Assembly: GCA_965656715.1 (NCBI GenBank)
Contig: CBFHLR010000008.1
Coordinates: 1 to 64,000 of the forward strand
Direction of reading: 5' to 3'
Source of the DNA: Coraliomargarita sp965656715
GTDB taxonomy: Bacteria > Verrucomicrobiota > Verrucomicrobiia > Opitutales > Coraliomargaritaceae
Length of the DNA: 64,000 bases
Shown here: in pieces, positions 1-7,686 of the stretch
How the letters are laid out: every line of letters starts with the position of its first letter
Numbering within the stretch: the stretch's first letter is position 1
Notes under the pieces: generated by a model
Told to the model about the DNA's origin: nothing
Databases searched by the model: none
Seen by the model: only the letters and a program-made list of their open reading frames with translations
Made by a program: the position numbers and the translations under genes

Positions 1-316
1 GTTCATAGGCTGTCAGGGTCTGCGGTGATGTCCCGCCTGACAACTCCCATGTCATCTTCGCAGGGGAGGAGCTTTCTGCTAATTCGTAAGGTAGCGAGCG
101 TTACGTGTCAGGCGTAGCTTTACGCGAAGATTGATCCTTAACGCTCTGCCCTTCTCTATCGCGGTTCGATACCTTCGACGGGCTCAGGTCAGACGGGATA
201 TCGAACCCTAACCCCACCTTCAGACTAAACGCAGACTGCTCTATATCGGCGACGGACAGTAAAGGTCCGTCCTCCTTTGATGAATGCTGCCTGTTGAACC
301 CTGACCTACAATGCAG
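1..316. other. Intergenic stretch with one inverted repeat
   Basis: No convincing coding region is seen. It holds an inverted repeat, GGTTCGATA at 163-171 and TATCGAACC at 199-207, enclosing a CTTCGACGGGCTCAGG-like word of the kind common in dispersed bacterial intergenic repeats. A perfect 7-bp hairpin (251-257 with 265-271) lies downstream of the minus-strand gene that ends at 317. It has no T-run in either direction, so it is not called a terminator. Confidence 0.5.
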
Positions 317-1432
317 CTAGCGGACTGGTTCGAGTGGGACGAGCTCGATGAGGGTGATTTCGGTTGGGCAATTGAAACGCATGGGTGGCAGTCCGTTGAA
401 ACGATTGGAGCCGGCTCCGGCGGAGACGTTCAGATAGGGAACGCCGATGCGACGGAAGCCATGGGCCCAGTCTCTTGGGACCTCGCTGTCCGTCACTAGC
501 GGACCATACCATGGAATTTTAACCTGCCCGCCATGGGTGTGGCCTGCGAGGCAGAGGTCGATTGGCAATTCCCCCACTCCGAGTGCATAGTTTGGGGAAT
601 GGCCCATTAAGATTCTGAAGTCCGTCGACTCGGATCCTTCCAGCCACTGGTTGACTGAGCGCTGTGCGTAGCTGAAATCGCGTGACTGATTTAAGTTCAG
701 GCCGTGCAGACTGAGTCTGCCTCCCGCAGTTTCGACCTGCACGCTGCTGGAAGAGAGCATCTGCATGGGAGCGAAGGCTTCTACTCGAAAACGGTAGAGC
801 AGATAATCGGTGTCGCCATAGATGCCATAGGTTCCGTAGCGGGGACTGGTGCTGCCAACCAGTTCGATGAGCTTCGGCAGTTCGCTGTTGGCGGTGAGTG
901 GCGGGATCGGTTGCACAAAGTCGCCGGTATTCAGAATGATGTCTGGATCGAGTTCACGGATGAGCTCAAACAGTGCCTCTTCTTTGCTGCCAATCGCCCC
1001 GGACTGAATGTCGGCAATGTGTAGCAGACGAACGGGTTGCGTCAGCTTGGGTGTGGCAATGCGCACCTGTCGCACTTCATGGCGGTTGGGTTCAATGTGC
1101 GTGACCCAGATACGAAGCAAAAACAGGTCGACTGCTAGGAAGAGATACAGTCCTGCGATCCAGTAGAATCGCGGTGTGCCGATACGCCCCATCACTAAGA
1201 GTAGCGCGGAGAGCCCGACCAAGGTCCATGGAAGCTCCCATAGGTTGAAATTGTATGCGCGATGAATCTCGGCGAAGTTCGGACGCAACATACCAGCCTG
1301 GACAAACTGATAGTTTCGGTAGGCGACATACAACCCGAGCAGCACCACTGCGATCAAGATCATTAACCTGACCCGCTGCTTCTTTGGGCGGGAGGCAATG
1401 TCGACCATGCCGATTTCGTTGATTGGTTTCAT
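317..1432 (-). CDS. Membrane-anchored calcineurin-like metallophosphoesterase with altered metal motifs
   Basis: A 371-residue protein. Three to four hydrophobic segments (about residues 22-42, 68-85, 88-108) are followed by a phosphoesterase domain from about residue 130. Recognisable blocks are HIADIQSG, NTGDFV, GIYGDTDY, MGHSP and AGHTHGGQ. Canonical family members have D-x-H in the first block and GNHD in the third; here they read DIQ and GDTD, so two metal or catalytic positions differ. The final GHTHGGQ block is intact. The substrate cannot be told. The start overlaps the upstream gene's stop in an ATGA arrangement, so the two are translationally coupled. Confidence 0.75.
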   Translation of the reverse strand: MKPINEIGMVDIASRPKKQRVRLMILIAVVLLGLYVAYRNYQFVQAGMLRPNFAEIHRAYNFNLWELPWTLVGLSALLLVMGRIGTPRFYWIAGLYLFLAVDLFLLRIWVTHIEPNRHEVRQVRIATPKLTQPVRLLHIADIQSGAIGSKEEALFELIRELDPDIILNTGDFVQPIPPLTANSELPKLIELVGSTSPRYGTYGIYGDTDYLLYRFRVEAFAPMQMLSSSSVQVETAGGRLSLHGLNLNQSRDFSYAQRSVNQWLEGSESTDFRILMGHSPNYALGVGELPIDLCLAGHTHGGQVKIPWYGPLVTDSEVPRDWAHGFRRIGVPYLNVSAGAGSNRFNGLPPMRFNCPTEITLIELVPLEPVR

Positions 1433-1893
1433 CTGAGGGATTGTCTGCGCAGTAGTAGGCGTAAGCTAAATGGTAGCAATGCCAGCGCACCAAATAACCA
1501 GCAGAAGACCAGTTCAAAACTTGCCTTAAAACCGGAGCGTTGTGCTTTTTGAAAGATTACGGTGCCGATTGCCAAGTTGAGCACCTGCCAATTGCAGAAC
1601 AGCGCCAAGAATACCATTGGATGGCGTGATAGATCCTGAGCGGCCGTGTAGCTAACATCGGTTTCGATTGATCCGGGCAAGAGTGATGCGTCGTAGGACA
1701 TCCACAGCACATAGACCAACACGAGTGCGTAGAGTGGCGCGAGGATGAATGGCTGCGCGAGACTCTGAACCCAGCCTTGCCTTGAAAAGAACACCATCGC
1801 GATCCACGCAGGTGCAGTCATCAGGGCGATGGACAGAAAGGCGCGTTCCAGGTCGTGCGCTCCAAATGTTTCAATCAACCAGATCGGCATCAC
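1429..1893 (-). CDS. Small integral membrane protein, possibly ABA4-like (DUF4281)
   Basis: A 154-residue, very hydrophobic protein with about four membrane segments and a basic C-terminus (RLLLRRQSLR). Spacing of the helices and the central HPMVFLALFCNWQVLNLAIG block resemble the ABA4-like family, but I cannot confirm this by alignment. Members of that family are linked in plants to carotenoid-derived metabolism; no such role is implied here. It is the first gene of a two-gene unit with the metallophosphoesterase, overlapping it by the ATGA stop/start. Confidence 0.5.
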   Translation of the reverse strand: MMPIWLIETFGAHDLERAFLSIALMTAPAWIAMVFFSRQGWVQSLAQPFILAPLYALVLVYVLWMSYDASLLPGSIETDVSYTAAQDLSRHPMVFLALFCNWQVLNLAIGTVIFQKAQRSGFKASFELVFCWLFGALALLPFSLRLLLRRQSLR

Positions 1894-1986
1894 TTCGTGC
1901 GTTGAACGTTCAAAGGTATGAAGGTATGAAAGTTCATTTTATTCAGTAACATTCATACCTGCTACTTTCATACATTCTTACTCACG

Positions 1987-2901
1987 CTAATTGTTGGATA
2001 CAATGAGCGTGTAAGCCTCAATATAGCGTTCAAGTGTGCCTTGTAGCACTTCGTCGGTGACTGGTGGTGGCGGTGGTGTCTTATCCCAGTCGAGCCCTTC
2101 CAGGTAGTCGCGCACAAATTGCTTGTCGAAGGACGGCTGTGCCCCACCCGGCGCATAGCTGTCCTTGGGCCAGTAGCGGGAGGAGTCTGGTGTGAGGATT
2201 TCGTCGATCAGGTAAAGCTTCCCTTCTTCGTCAGTGCCGAACTCAAACTTTGTATCCGCGAGAATGATACCGGCCTTGTCGGCACGTGCTGCACCGAGTT
2301 GATACAACTCGATGCTGAGATCGTGGACTTGCTTGAACAGGTTTTCGCCAATCAGGTCTGCGGCTGGTGCGCAATCGATCGGCATGTCATGGCCGCTCGC
2401 AGCCTTGGTGGTTGGTGTGAATAAGGGCTCTGGGAGTTGGCTGCTTTCCTGTAGGCCTGCCGGTAGGTCGTATTCGAAGAGTTTGCCGTTTTGCTGATAG
2501 TCCTTCCAGCCGGATCCGGACAGGTAGCCACGGACAATCGCCTCTATAGGCAGCGGCTTGAGCTTCTTGACGATCATGCTGCGCAGTGCCAGTTCGGGGA
2601 ATTCTTTGGCCAGCTCTGCGATGCGCTCCTCGTGGTTGTCGACGAGATGGTGACGTGTCAGCTTGGCGGCCTGCTCGAACCAGTAGAGGCTGATTTGAGT
2701 GAGGAGTGCCCCTTTGCCCGGCAAGCCCTCGTTCATGATGACGTCGAAGGCTGAAACACGGTCGGTGGCGACCATGAGCAAGGCATCGCCCATGTCGAAA
2801 ATTTCGCGCACTTTACCTTGAGCAACCAAGGGATATGGCAGGCCTTCGACCTTCATGAGTGCTTTTTCAGGCAAACTAAATGGCAGTTGAGCTGTAGTCA
2901 T
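1987..2901 (-). CDS. purC: Phosphoribosylaminoimidazole-succinocarboxamide synthase (SAICAR synthetase)
   Basis: Catalyses ATP-dependent condensation of CAIR with aspartate in de novo purine synthesis, in the cytoplasm. Family landmarks are GKVREIF near the N-terminus (nucleotide-binding), ATDRVSAFDVIM, EAIVRGYLSGSGWKDY, and IILADTKFEFG followed by DEILTPDSSRYW. At about 304 residues it matches the long bacterial/yeast-like form. The ATG at 2901 is chosen; a GTG two codons upstream (2907) is the alternative. It stands alone, divergent from tRNA-Glu. Confidence 0.97.
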   Translation of the reverse strand: MTTAQLPFSLPEKALMKVEGLPYPLVAQGKVREIFDMGDALLMVATDRVSAFDVIMNEGLPGKGALLTQISLYWFEQAAKLTRHHLVDNHEERIAELAKEFPELALRSMIVKKLKPLPIEAIVRGYLSGSGWKDYQQNGKLFEYDLPAGLQESSQLPEPLFTPTTKAASGHDMPIDCAPAADLIGENLFKQVHDLSIELYQLGAARADKAGIILADTKFEFGTDEEGKLYLIDEILTPDSSRYWPKDSYAPGGAQPSFDKQFVRDYLEGLDWDKTPPPPPVTDEVLQGTLERYIEAYTLIVSNN

Positions 2902-3030
2902 GCACACTAAATGAGTGTGCTAAGCCTTGTGCGCAAACGGTTTCTTTATGTCCGAATTAAAATTGTGACATTTTTTCAAAAAAAGACTTGCAGGAGCTAG
3001 GCCGAAACGTAGCTTCTCGGCTTCTTTCTT

Positions 3031-3122
<92 letters not shown>

Positions 3123-3133
3123 TACAACTAGAG

Positions 3134-3164
3134 AAAACTCCCGCTCAGCCGGGAGTTTTTTTTT
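3134..3164 (+). terminator. Rho-independent terminator of tRNA-Glu
   Basis: A 10-bp perfect stem AAAACTCCCG (3134-3143) / CGGGAGTTTT (3150-3159) with loop CTCAGC, running into a T tract to 3164. Confidence 0.93.
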
Positions 3165-3267
3165 GTGCTCAAATTGGGGATTTGAACCCCGGGTTCAACG
3201 TAGCGAGAGCAACGAGCGAAGATGGGACTGCTCAACGAGCAGGTCGCGAAGCGATGACGCAAGGCGT

Positions 3268-3302
<35 letters not shown>

Positions 3303-3312
3303 CACAATGCAG

Positions 3313-3341
3313 AAAACTCCCACTCAGTTGGGAGTTTTTTT
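3313..3341 (+). terminator. Second terminator copy after the tRNA remnant
   Basis: Stem AAAACTCCCA (3313-3322) / TGGGAGTTTT (3329-3338) with loop CTCAGT and a T tract. It is a diverged copy of the terminator at 3134-3164: the stem base pair changed from G-C to A-T with both sides altered, which keeps the pairing. Confidence 0.88.
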
Positions 3342-3349
3342 GTGTCCTA

Positions 3350-3421
3350 GAATCCTCGTCGAAATCGCGATCGAAATCCAAATCGCTTTCATCGTGGCGA
3401 TTTCGATGAGGATTTCGATTT
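3350..3421. repeat. ATCGAAATC-rich imperfect palindrome
   Basis: The words TCGAAATC and GATTTCGA alternate through about 70 bases. The outer parts (near 3354-3367 and 3398-3412) can pair as a long imperfect hairpin. It lies in the gap between the tRNA remnant and manA and looks like a dispersed intergenic repeat. Confidence 0.6.
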
Positions 3422-3495
3422 TAAGTCGGAGAATGTCAAAAACTCATACAAATTTGCTGTTCCATTCCTGAGAACACGCTAAGCCTTACTATATT

Positions 3496-4428
3496 ATGAC
3501 ACACATCGTATTCACTCCGATATATCAAGAACGCGTCTGGGGAGGCACTGATTTCGAGACTAAGCTCGGCCGTCAGCTTCCTGCTGGAAAAGTGATTGGC
3601 GAGAGCTGGGAGATGGTCGATCGCCCTGAGGCTCAATCCACGACCAGCGAGGGGCAGACGATCCGTGAACTGATTGCTGCGAACCCAGAGGGCATAATGG
3701 GCGCGGGTTGGACAGCGGAACGCCCCTTCCCTATTTTGGTGAAGTGGCTTGATTGCCAAGAAAAGCTGAGCCTCCAGGTGCACCCACCCGCCGACATTGC
3801 TCCGAGCCTGAATGGTGAGCCTAAGACCGAGAACTGGTATATCGCCGACGCGACGCCGGACGCGACTTTGATGGCGGGACTTAAGAACGGTGTGACGCGC
3901 GAAGACTTTGAAACTGGCTTGAAGAACAATGCGCTCGAGCCACTGGTTCACCAAATCTCAGTATCTGCAGGCGAATCGATTTTCATTCCGAGCGGTCGTA
4001 TCCATGCGATTGGCGGCGGTAATCTGATTTTGGAAATCCAGCAGAATTCGGACACCACGTATCGCGTCTACGACTGGGGCCGTGTCGGGCTTGATGGCTC
4101 GCCTCGTGAGCTTCATATCGAAGAATCGCTGAAGAGCTCTGATTTTAATGACTTCGAACCGGATACGCTGAAGCCTACCGGGGAGTCTCAAGTGCTTGCT
4201 GAAAGTGATGTGTTCAATCTGCGCAAGCTGTGCCTAAAGGCGGGTGAGACGCTGGAATTTGCTGCCGGTGAGCCGAAGATCCTGAGCATCGTCGTCGGCC
4301 AATTGACTGAAGCATCCAGCGGCGAGCTGAACAAGGGAGACAATGCCCTACTGCCTGCGTCTGAGTCGTTTAGTTATACTGCAACGACGGACTGCGAGTT
4401 GCTGGTGACAGATCAGTTTAATCGCTAA
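3496..4428 (+). CDS. manA: Class I mannose-6-phosphate isomerase
   Basis: Interconverts fructose-6-phosphate and mannose-6-phosphate (Zn-dependent, cytoplasmic), feeding mannose catabolism or GDP-mannose synthesis. The 310-residue short bacterial form shows the cupin metal ligands: QVHP (about residues 96-99), the Glu of KTENWYI, and the His of GRIHAIGGG. The early motif ERVWGG is typical. The ATG at 3496 gives the expected N-terminus. The gene ends inside the 3' end of a convergent gene, overlapping by 11 bases. Confidence 0.93.
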   Translation: MTHIVFTPIYQERVWGGTDFETKLGRQLPAGKVIGESWEMVDRPEAQSTTSEGQTIRELIAANPEGIMGAGWTAERPFPILVKWLDCQEKLSLQVHPPADIAPSLNGEPKTENWYIADATPDATLMAGLKNGVTREDFETGLKNNALEPLVHQISVSAGESIFIPSGRIHAIGGGNLILEIQQNSDTTYRVYDWGRVGLDGSPRELHIEESLKSSDFNDFEPDTLKPTGESQVLAESDVFNLRKLCLKAGETLEFAAGEPKILSIVVGQLTEASSGELNKGDNALLPASESFSYTATTDCELLVTDQFNR

Positions 4429-5212
4429 GCGTGATTGCTTGCTCTTTTTCAGCCGTCTCCTCATGGGAGGCGGCTTTTTTATGGACGCCAGAACGCAGCA
4501 CTGCGCCTTCACGATATAGCTCTCGGTTGCTAGCTTGAAACTCAGCTTTGAGGCGGACTTTAAAATCGATTAGATCGATCAGTTGCCAGCCATCCAATTG
4601 CCACTGTCCGTCCATTTTGCCTGAATGTGAGATGCCTAGAATGAGGTGGCTGGCATCATCCAAAATCTTATTGGTCTTCATTTTGGGCTCAAAGTAAAAG
4701 GTTCGAAAACTGCTACGTTCGCTGCCGGACCGGTAGACTTTGGGATCGAGATAAAAGACCCGCCCACTGTCTAAGTGCTCAATGCGTAAATCCGGGTAGC
4801 CTGAGCGTTGGCGCTCACCGGAAGCATTTCGCGGGATGCTGCACAGTAAGTCGCTCTGCGCATTGAGTGTATCCAGCAGGAAGCCTTCGATAGGACGGCT
4901 GACTTCATTAATGCGTCCAATCTGGTGTATCGAATGGCTACTGGTATTCAGTTGCTGGATACAGTCCTTGGTAGCCGTGCTGATCGCCTCCAGAATCCTG
5001 AGATCCACCGATGAATCATCATCCACTGGGAGTAATGTATGCCCAGAACTCGCTTTGACGATACTGGCAAAGGGCACTGTCTCTAGTCGCGACTCATCTT
5101 CAAGAAGCCAGTTGACCAGAAATTCTGCATCTTCGTCTGGGGTGGCCCAAATGAGGATTGGCAGTAAATATAGCAGCACAATGCATGGGATTGGGTGCTG
5201 CTTGAGACTCAT
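4418..5212 (-). CDS. Secreted protein of unknown function with a PD-(D/E)XK-like signature
   Basis: A 264-residue protein with an N-terminal signal peptide (hydrophobic residues 8-23, then ATPDED). I do not recognise a named family. A segment around residues 140-165 reads YPDLRIEHL...YLDPKVY, which has the spacing of a PD-(D/E)XK nuclease core, with a beta-rich region after it. That fold assignment is inference. The C-terminal tail is highly charged (KKAASHEETAEKEQ) and is encoded by DNA that also forms the manA terminator, so the tail may be dispensable. A 9-base gap separates it from the upstream dehydrogenase, suggesting one operon. Confidence 0.65.
   Translation of the reverse strand: MSLKQHPIPCIVLLYLLPILIWATPDEDAEFLVNWLLEDESRLETVPFASIVKASSGHTLLPVDDDSSVDLRILEAISTATKDCIQQLNTSSHSIHQIGRINEVSRPIEGFLLDTLNAQSDLLCSIPRNASGERQRSGYPDLRIEHLDSGRVFYLDPKVYRSGSERSSFRTFYFEPKMKTNKILDDASHLILGISHSGKMDGQWQLDGWQLIDLIDFKVRLKAEFQASNRELYREGAVLRSGVHKKAASHEETAEKEQAITLSD
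4451..4480 (+). terminator. manA terminator, inside the convergent gene
   Basis: Stem AGCCGTCTCC (4451-4460) / GGAGGCGGCT (4466-4475), with one G-T pair and loop TCATG, then a T tract to 4480. It lies in the last coding bases of the opposite-strand gene 4418-5212. Confidence 0.85.
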
Positions 5213-5221
5213 GAGTATGGG

Positions 5222-6190
5222 CTACGCCGAGACGACGTTGATGGGCGATTGGTTGATGTAAGCGCGCAGGTTGTCTACAGACGATTTGAGTAGGCGGCGT
5301 CGCGCGGGTTCGCTGGCCCAAGCGATGTGGGGCGTGATCGTGCAATTCGGTGCGCCCAGCAACAGGCACTCCCTGGACATCGGCTCAGCGGAGAGCACAT
5401 CTAATGCGGCTCCACCGATTTCGCCAGCATGGAGTGCTGCTGCGAGCGCAGCTTCATCGATGAGTCCTCCACGCGCAGTGTTCACCAGCAGTGCTCCTGG
5501 TTTCATTGTCTTTAGCAGCTCGGCGTCAACAAACTGGGTCATTTCGGGTGTTTGTGGACAGTGCAGGCTGACTAAATCTGCTTGTTGAAAGATTGTTTCA
5601 TTCGAGGCCCATTCAAAGCCTTCCCAATCTGGAGTGTCTTTAGGGGTGCGTGCAGATGCGAGGATACGTGCGCCAAGTGCGTGGTAACATGCAGCCACGC
5701 GGCGCCCAATGGTGCCAAAGCCAACAATGCCGACCGTCATCGACTCCAGTTCCAGTGGTGCCTGTTTCCAGTATGAGAAATGCTTACTCGCGATCCAATC
5801 TCCTGCATGGACACTGTCACTATGCTGTGCTGCTTGATTGCAGAGTTCGAGGCCCAATGCGACCGCATGTTGCGCGGTTGTCGCAGTTCCGTAGCCCGGC
5901 ACATTGCAAACGGTGATACCCAGCTCGCGAGCTGCATCGATATCGATGATATTATGGCCAGTGGCGAGCACCCCGATGAATTTGAGATGCGGTGCGGCGG
6001 CTTGTAACACCTCCGACGTCAAGGGGACCTTGTTGGTGAAGATGACTTCGCACTCCTTGACGCGATCCAGAATCAAGGGATTTTCATGCGGCGTATGTCC
6101 ATGCAGGCTTAGGTCGCCAAATTGCTTGAGTTCATCCCACGCCGATTCCTCAAAATCGAGTGTGTCCGCATCTAGCACAGTGATTTTCAT
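5222..6190 (-). CDS. D-2-hydroxyacid dehydrogenase (glycerate dehydrogenase-like)
   Basis: An NAD(P)H-dependent reductase of 2-keto acids. A Rossmann motif GIVGFGTIG lies at about residue 154. The catalytic Arg is in NTARGGLID, the Glu in SAEP and the His in TPHIAWAS. Length (322) and the GVLATGHNIIDIDAA block fit the hydroxypyruvate/glycerate dehydrogenase subgroup, but the exact substrate cannot be read from sequence. It lies 2 bases from the lipoprotein gene upstream and 9 from the secreted protein downstream, in a likely three-gene operon. Confidence 0.9.
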   Translation of the reverse strand: MKITVLDADTLDFEESAWDELKQFGDLSLHGHTPHENPLILDRVKECEVIFTNKVPLTSEVLQAAAPHLKFIGVLATGHNIIDIDAARELGITVCNVPGYGTATTAQHAVALGLELCNQAAQHSDSVHAGDWIASKHFSYWKQAPLELESMTVGIVGFGTIGRRVAACYHALGARILASARTPKDTPDWEGFEWASNETIFQQADLVSLHCPQTPEMTQFVDAELLKTMKPGALLVNTARGGLIDEAALAAALHAGEIGGAALDVLSAEPMSRECLLLGAPNCTITPHIAWASEPARRRLLKSSVDNLRAYINQSPINVVSA

Positions 6191-6192
6191 AA

Positions 6193-6789
6193 CTACTTGA
6201 GACGTGTGATCACGTTTGCTTCGCGCATGTCGCTGAGGAGTTTGTCGACGTATTTATTCATCGCATTACCAGCGTCCTCTGTTTCCGACTGGAAACGTGT
6301 GCGATTCAGCCAAACGGCAGCTTTGATCTCTTTAACATACAACGCGGCTTCGATAATCGCTCCGACCTGAACTTCCCAGTTGTGGTGGTCGGCTCCGAAG
6401 ATACTTTCGTCTTCGTCGATGCGTTGATTGCTGTGGTCTTGCCGTGTGATGGATAAGGCATGCGCGAAGAAAATGGCCCCATTCTCAGTGCTCTGAATAT
6501 ATCGATTTAAAGTCTGCGTGTTGATCGAATTCATCGCCGGATATTCGATATATGACGCTTGGGCATCCACACCTGCACGGCGTAGTGCAGATGTCATGCG
6601 GTCCTCAAATGCGACTCGTTTCGAGTGTTCGTAGGCATATCCAACAACGAGCACCTTATAGTTCTTGTTGCCCTCCCAATTGGAGTTATCCATCGAGCCG
6701 ATCGTATCGAGAGATACCTTGGAGCTCTGGCAGCCGGTAAGGCCAATCAGTAAAGCGAAGAGAAGAGTGATGGACTTGGCCAATTTCAT
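6193..6789 (-). CDS. Putative lipoprotein of unknown function
   Basis: A 198-residue protein with a lipoprotein signal peptide: MKLAKSITLLFALLIG followed by lipobox LTGC, with Cys at residue 20. The mature part starts KVLVVGYAYEHSKRVAFED and has an alternating alpha/beta look, resembling small periplasmic proteins with a Rossmann-like start, but no family is recognised. It is the first gene of a probable operon with the dehydrogenase. Confidence 0.75.
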   Translation of the reverse strand: MKLAKSITLLFALLIGLTGCQSSKVSLDTIGSMDNSNWEGNKNYKVLVVGYAYEHSKRVAFEDRMTSALRRAGVDAQASYIEYPAMNSINTQTLNRYIQSTENGAIFFAHALSITRQDHSNQRIDEDESIFGADHHNWEVQVGAIIEAALYVKEIKAAVWLNRTRFQSETEDAGNAMNKYVDKLLSDMREANVITRLK

Positions 6790-6882
6790 AGCAGGGTTTG
6801 ATTTGCGTCAGTATCTTTAGTTCCAAACGTAGCTTGATTAATTTTTACTATCTGGCCAGTGCTTTTAGAGTTTTCAGGATAA

Positions 6883-7686
6883 ATGCTGTTACCCATCCAT
6901 TATCAGGACGACCACTATGTGGTCATTGACAAGCCGTCTGGCCTATTGGTTCACCGCACCGCGTTGGATACGCAGGCGAATGAATTTGCGGTGCAGTTGC
7001 TTCGTGACCAGATTGGTTGTGAGGTGCATCCCTGTCACCGATTGGACCGCCCTACATGCGGAGCGCTGCTGTTTGCCCTGGATAAAGAAGCGTTGGTCTT
7101 TGCGAAAGAGCAGTTTTTAGAAAAAACAGTTCGTAAGGTTTATCATGCGGCAGTCCGTGGCTGGCCTGAGGNNNNNNNNNNNNNNNNNNNNNNNNNNNNN
7201 NNNNNNNNNNNNNNNNNNNNNNNNNNNNNNNNNNNNNNNNNNNNNNNNNNNNNNNNNNNNNNNNNNNNNNGTTCTGGCTATATTGAGTATGATCTCAGGT
7301 CGGAAGACAATCCTGGTAAGGTTCAAGCATCTCAAACTGGTTTTGAATGCCTAAGTCGTAGTGAACTCCCCCTCCCTGTTGGTCGCTATGAGGCCGCCCG
7401 TTTTGCGCTCATGAGATTGAAGCCTGAAACGGGACGGAGACATCAGCTGCGTCGGCATATGGCACATATTCGCCATCCAATACTCGGGGACACCACGCAT
7501 GGGGATGGTGCTCAGAATCGCTTTATCCGCGAGCACTTTGACTGCCATCGCTTGTTATTAAGAGCAACTCAGTTGGAATTCCTCAATCTCTCGGGGCAGG
7601 CCACCAGCGTCGATGTTGGCATGGGAGACGACTTTGCGTCGATGATTAGCTTGCTGAAGCTTGCGGATTCGGATCAAAGAGTTTGA
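6883..7686 (+). CDS. truC: RluA-family pseudouridine synthase, TruC-like (contains assembly gap)
   Basis: Isomerises uridine to pseudouridine in RNA. The HRLDRPTCGALLFA block holds the catalytic Asp. Length (267 with the gap) and the HPCHRLDRPT and RRHQLRRHMAHIRHPILGD blocks match TruC, which modifies tRNA position 65. Positions 7172-7270 are N, covering about residues 97-129. The reading frame is the same on both sides, so the 99-base gap estimate is coherent. Its 3' end overlaps the convergent histidine kinase gene by 41 bases. Confidence 0.85.
   Translation: MLLPIHYQDDHYVVIDKPSGLLVHRTALDTQANEFAVQLLRDQIGCEVHPCHRLDRPTCGALLFALDKEALVFAKEQFLEKTVRKVYHAAVRGWPEXXXXXXXXXXXXXXXXXXXXXXXXXXXXXXXXXXSGYIEYDLRSEDNPGKVQASQTGFECLSRSELPLPVGRYEAARFALMRLKPETGRRHQLRRHMAHIRHPILGDTTHGDGAQNRFIREHFDCHRLLLRATQLEFLNLSGQATSVDVGMGDDFASMISLLKLADSDQRV
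7172..7270. other. Assembly gap (99 N)
   Basis: Ninety-nine consecutive N inside the truC-like gene. The length is a multiple of three and the flanking frames agree, so the gap appears to be sized correctly. Confidence 0.99.
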
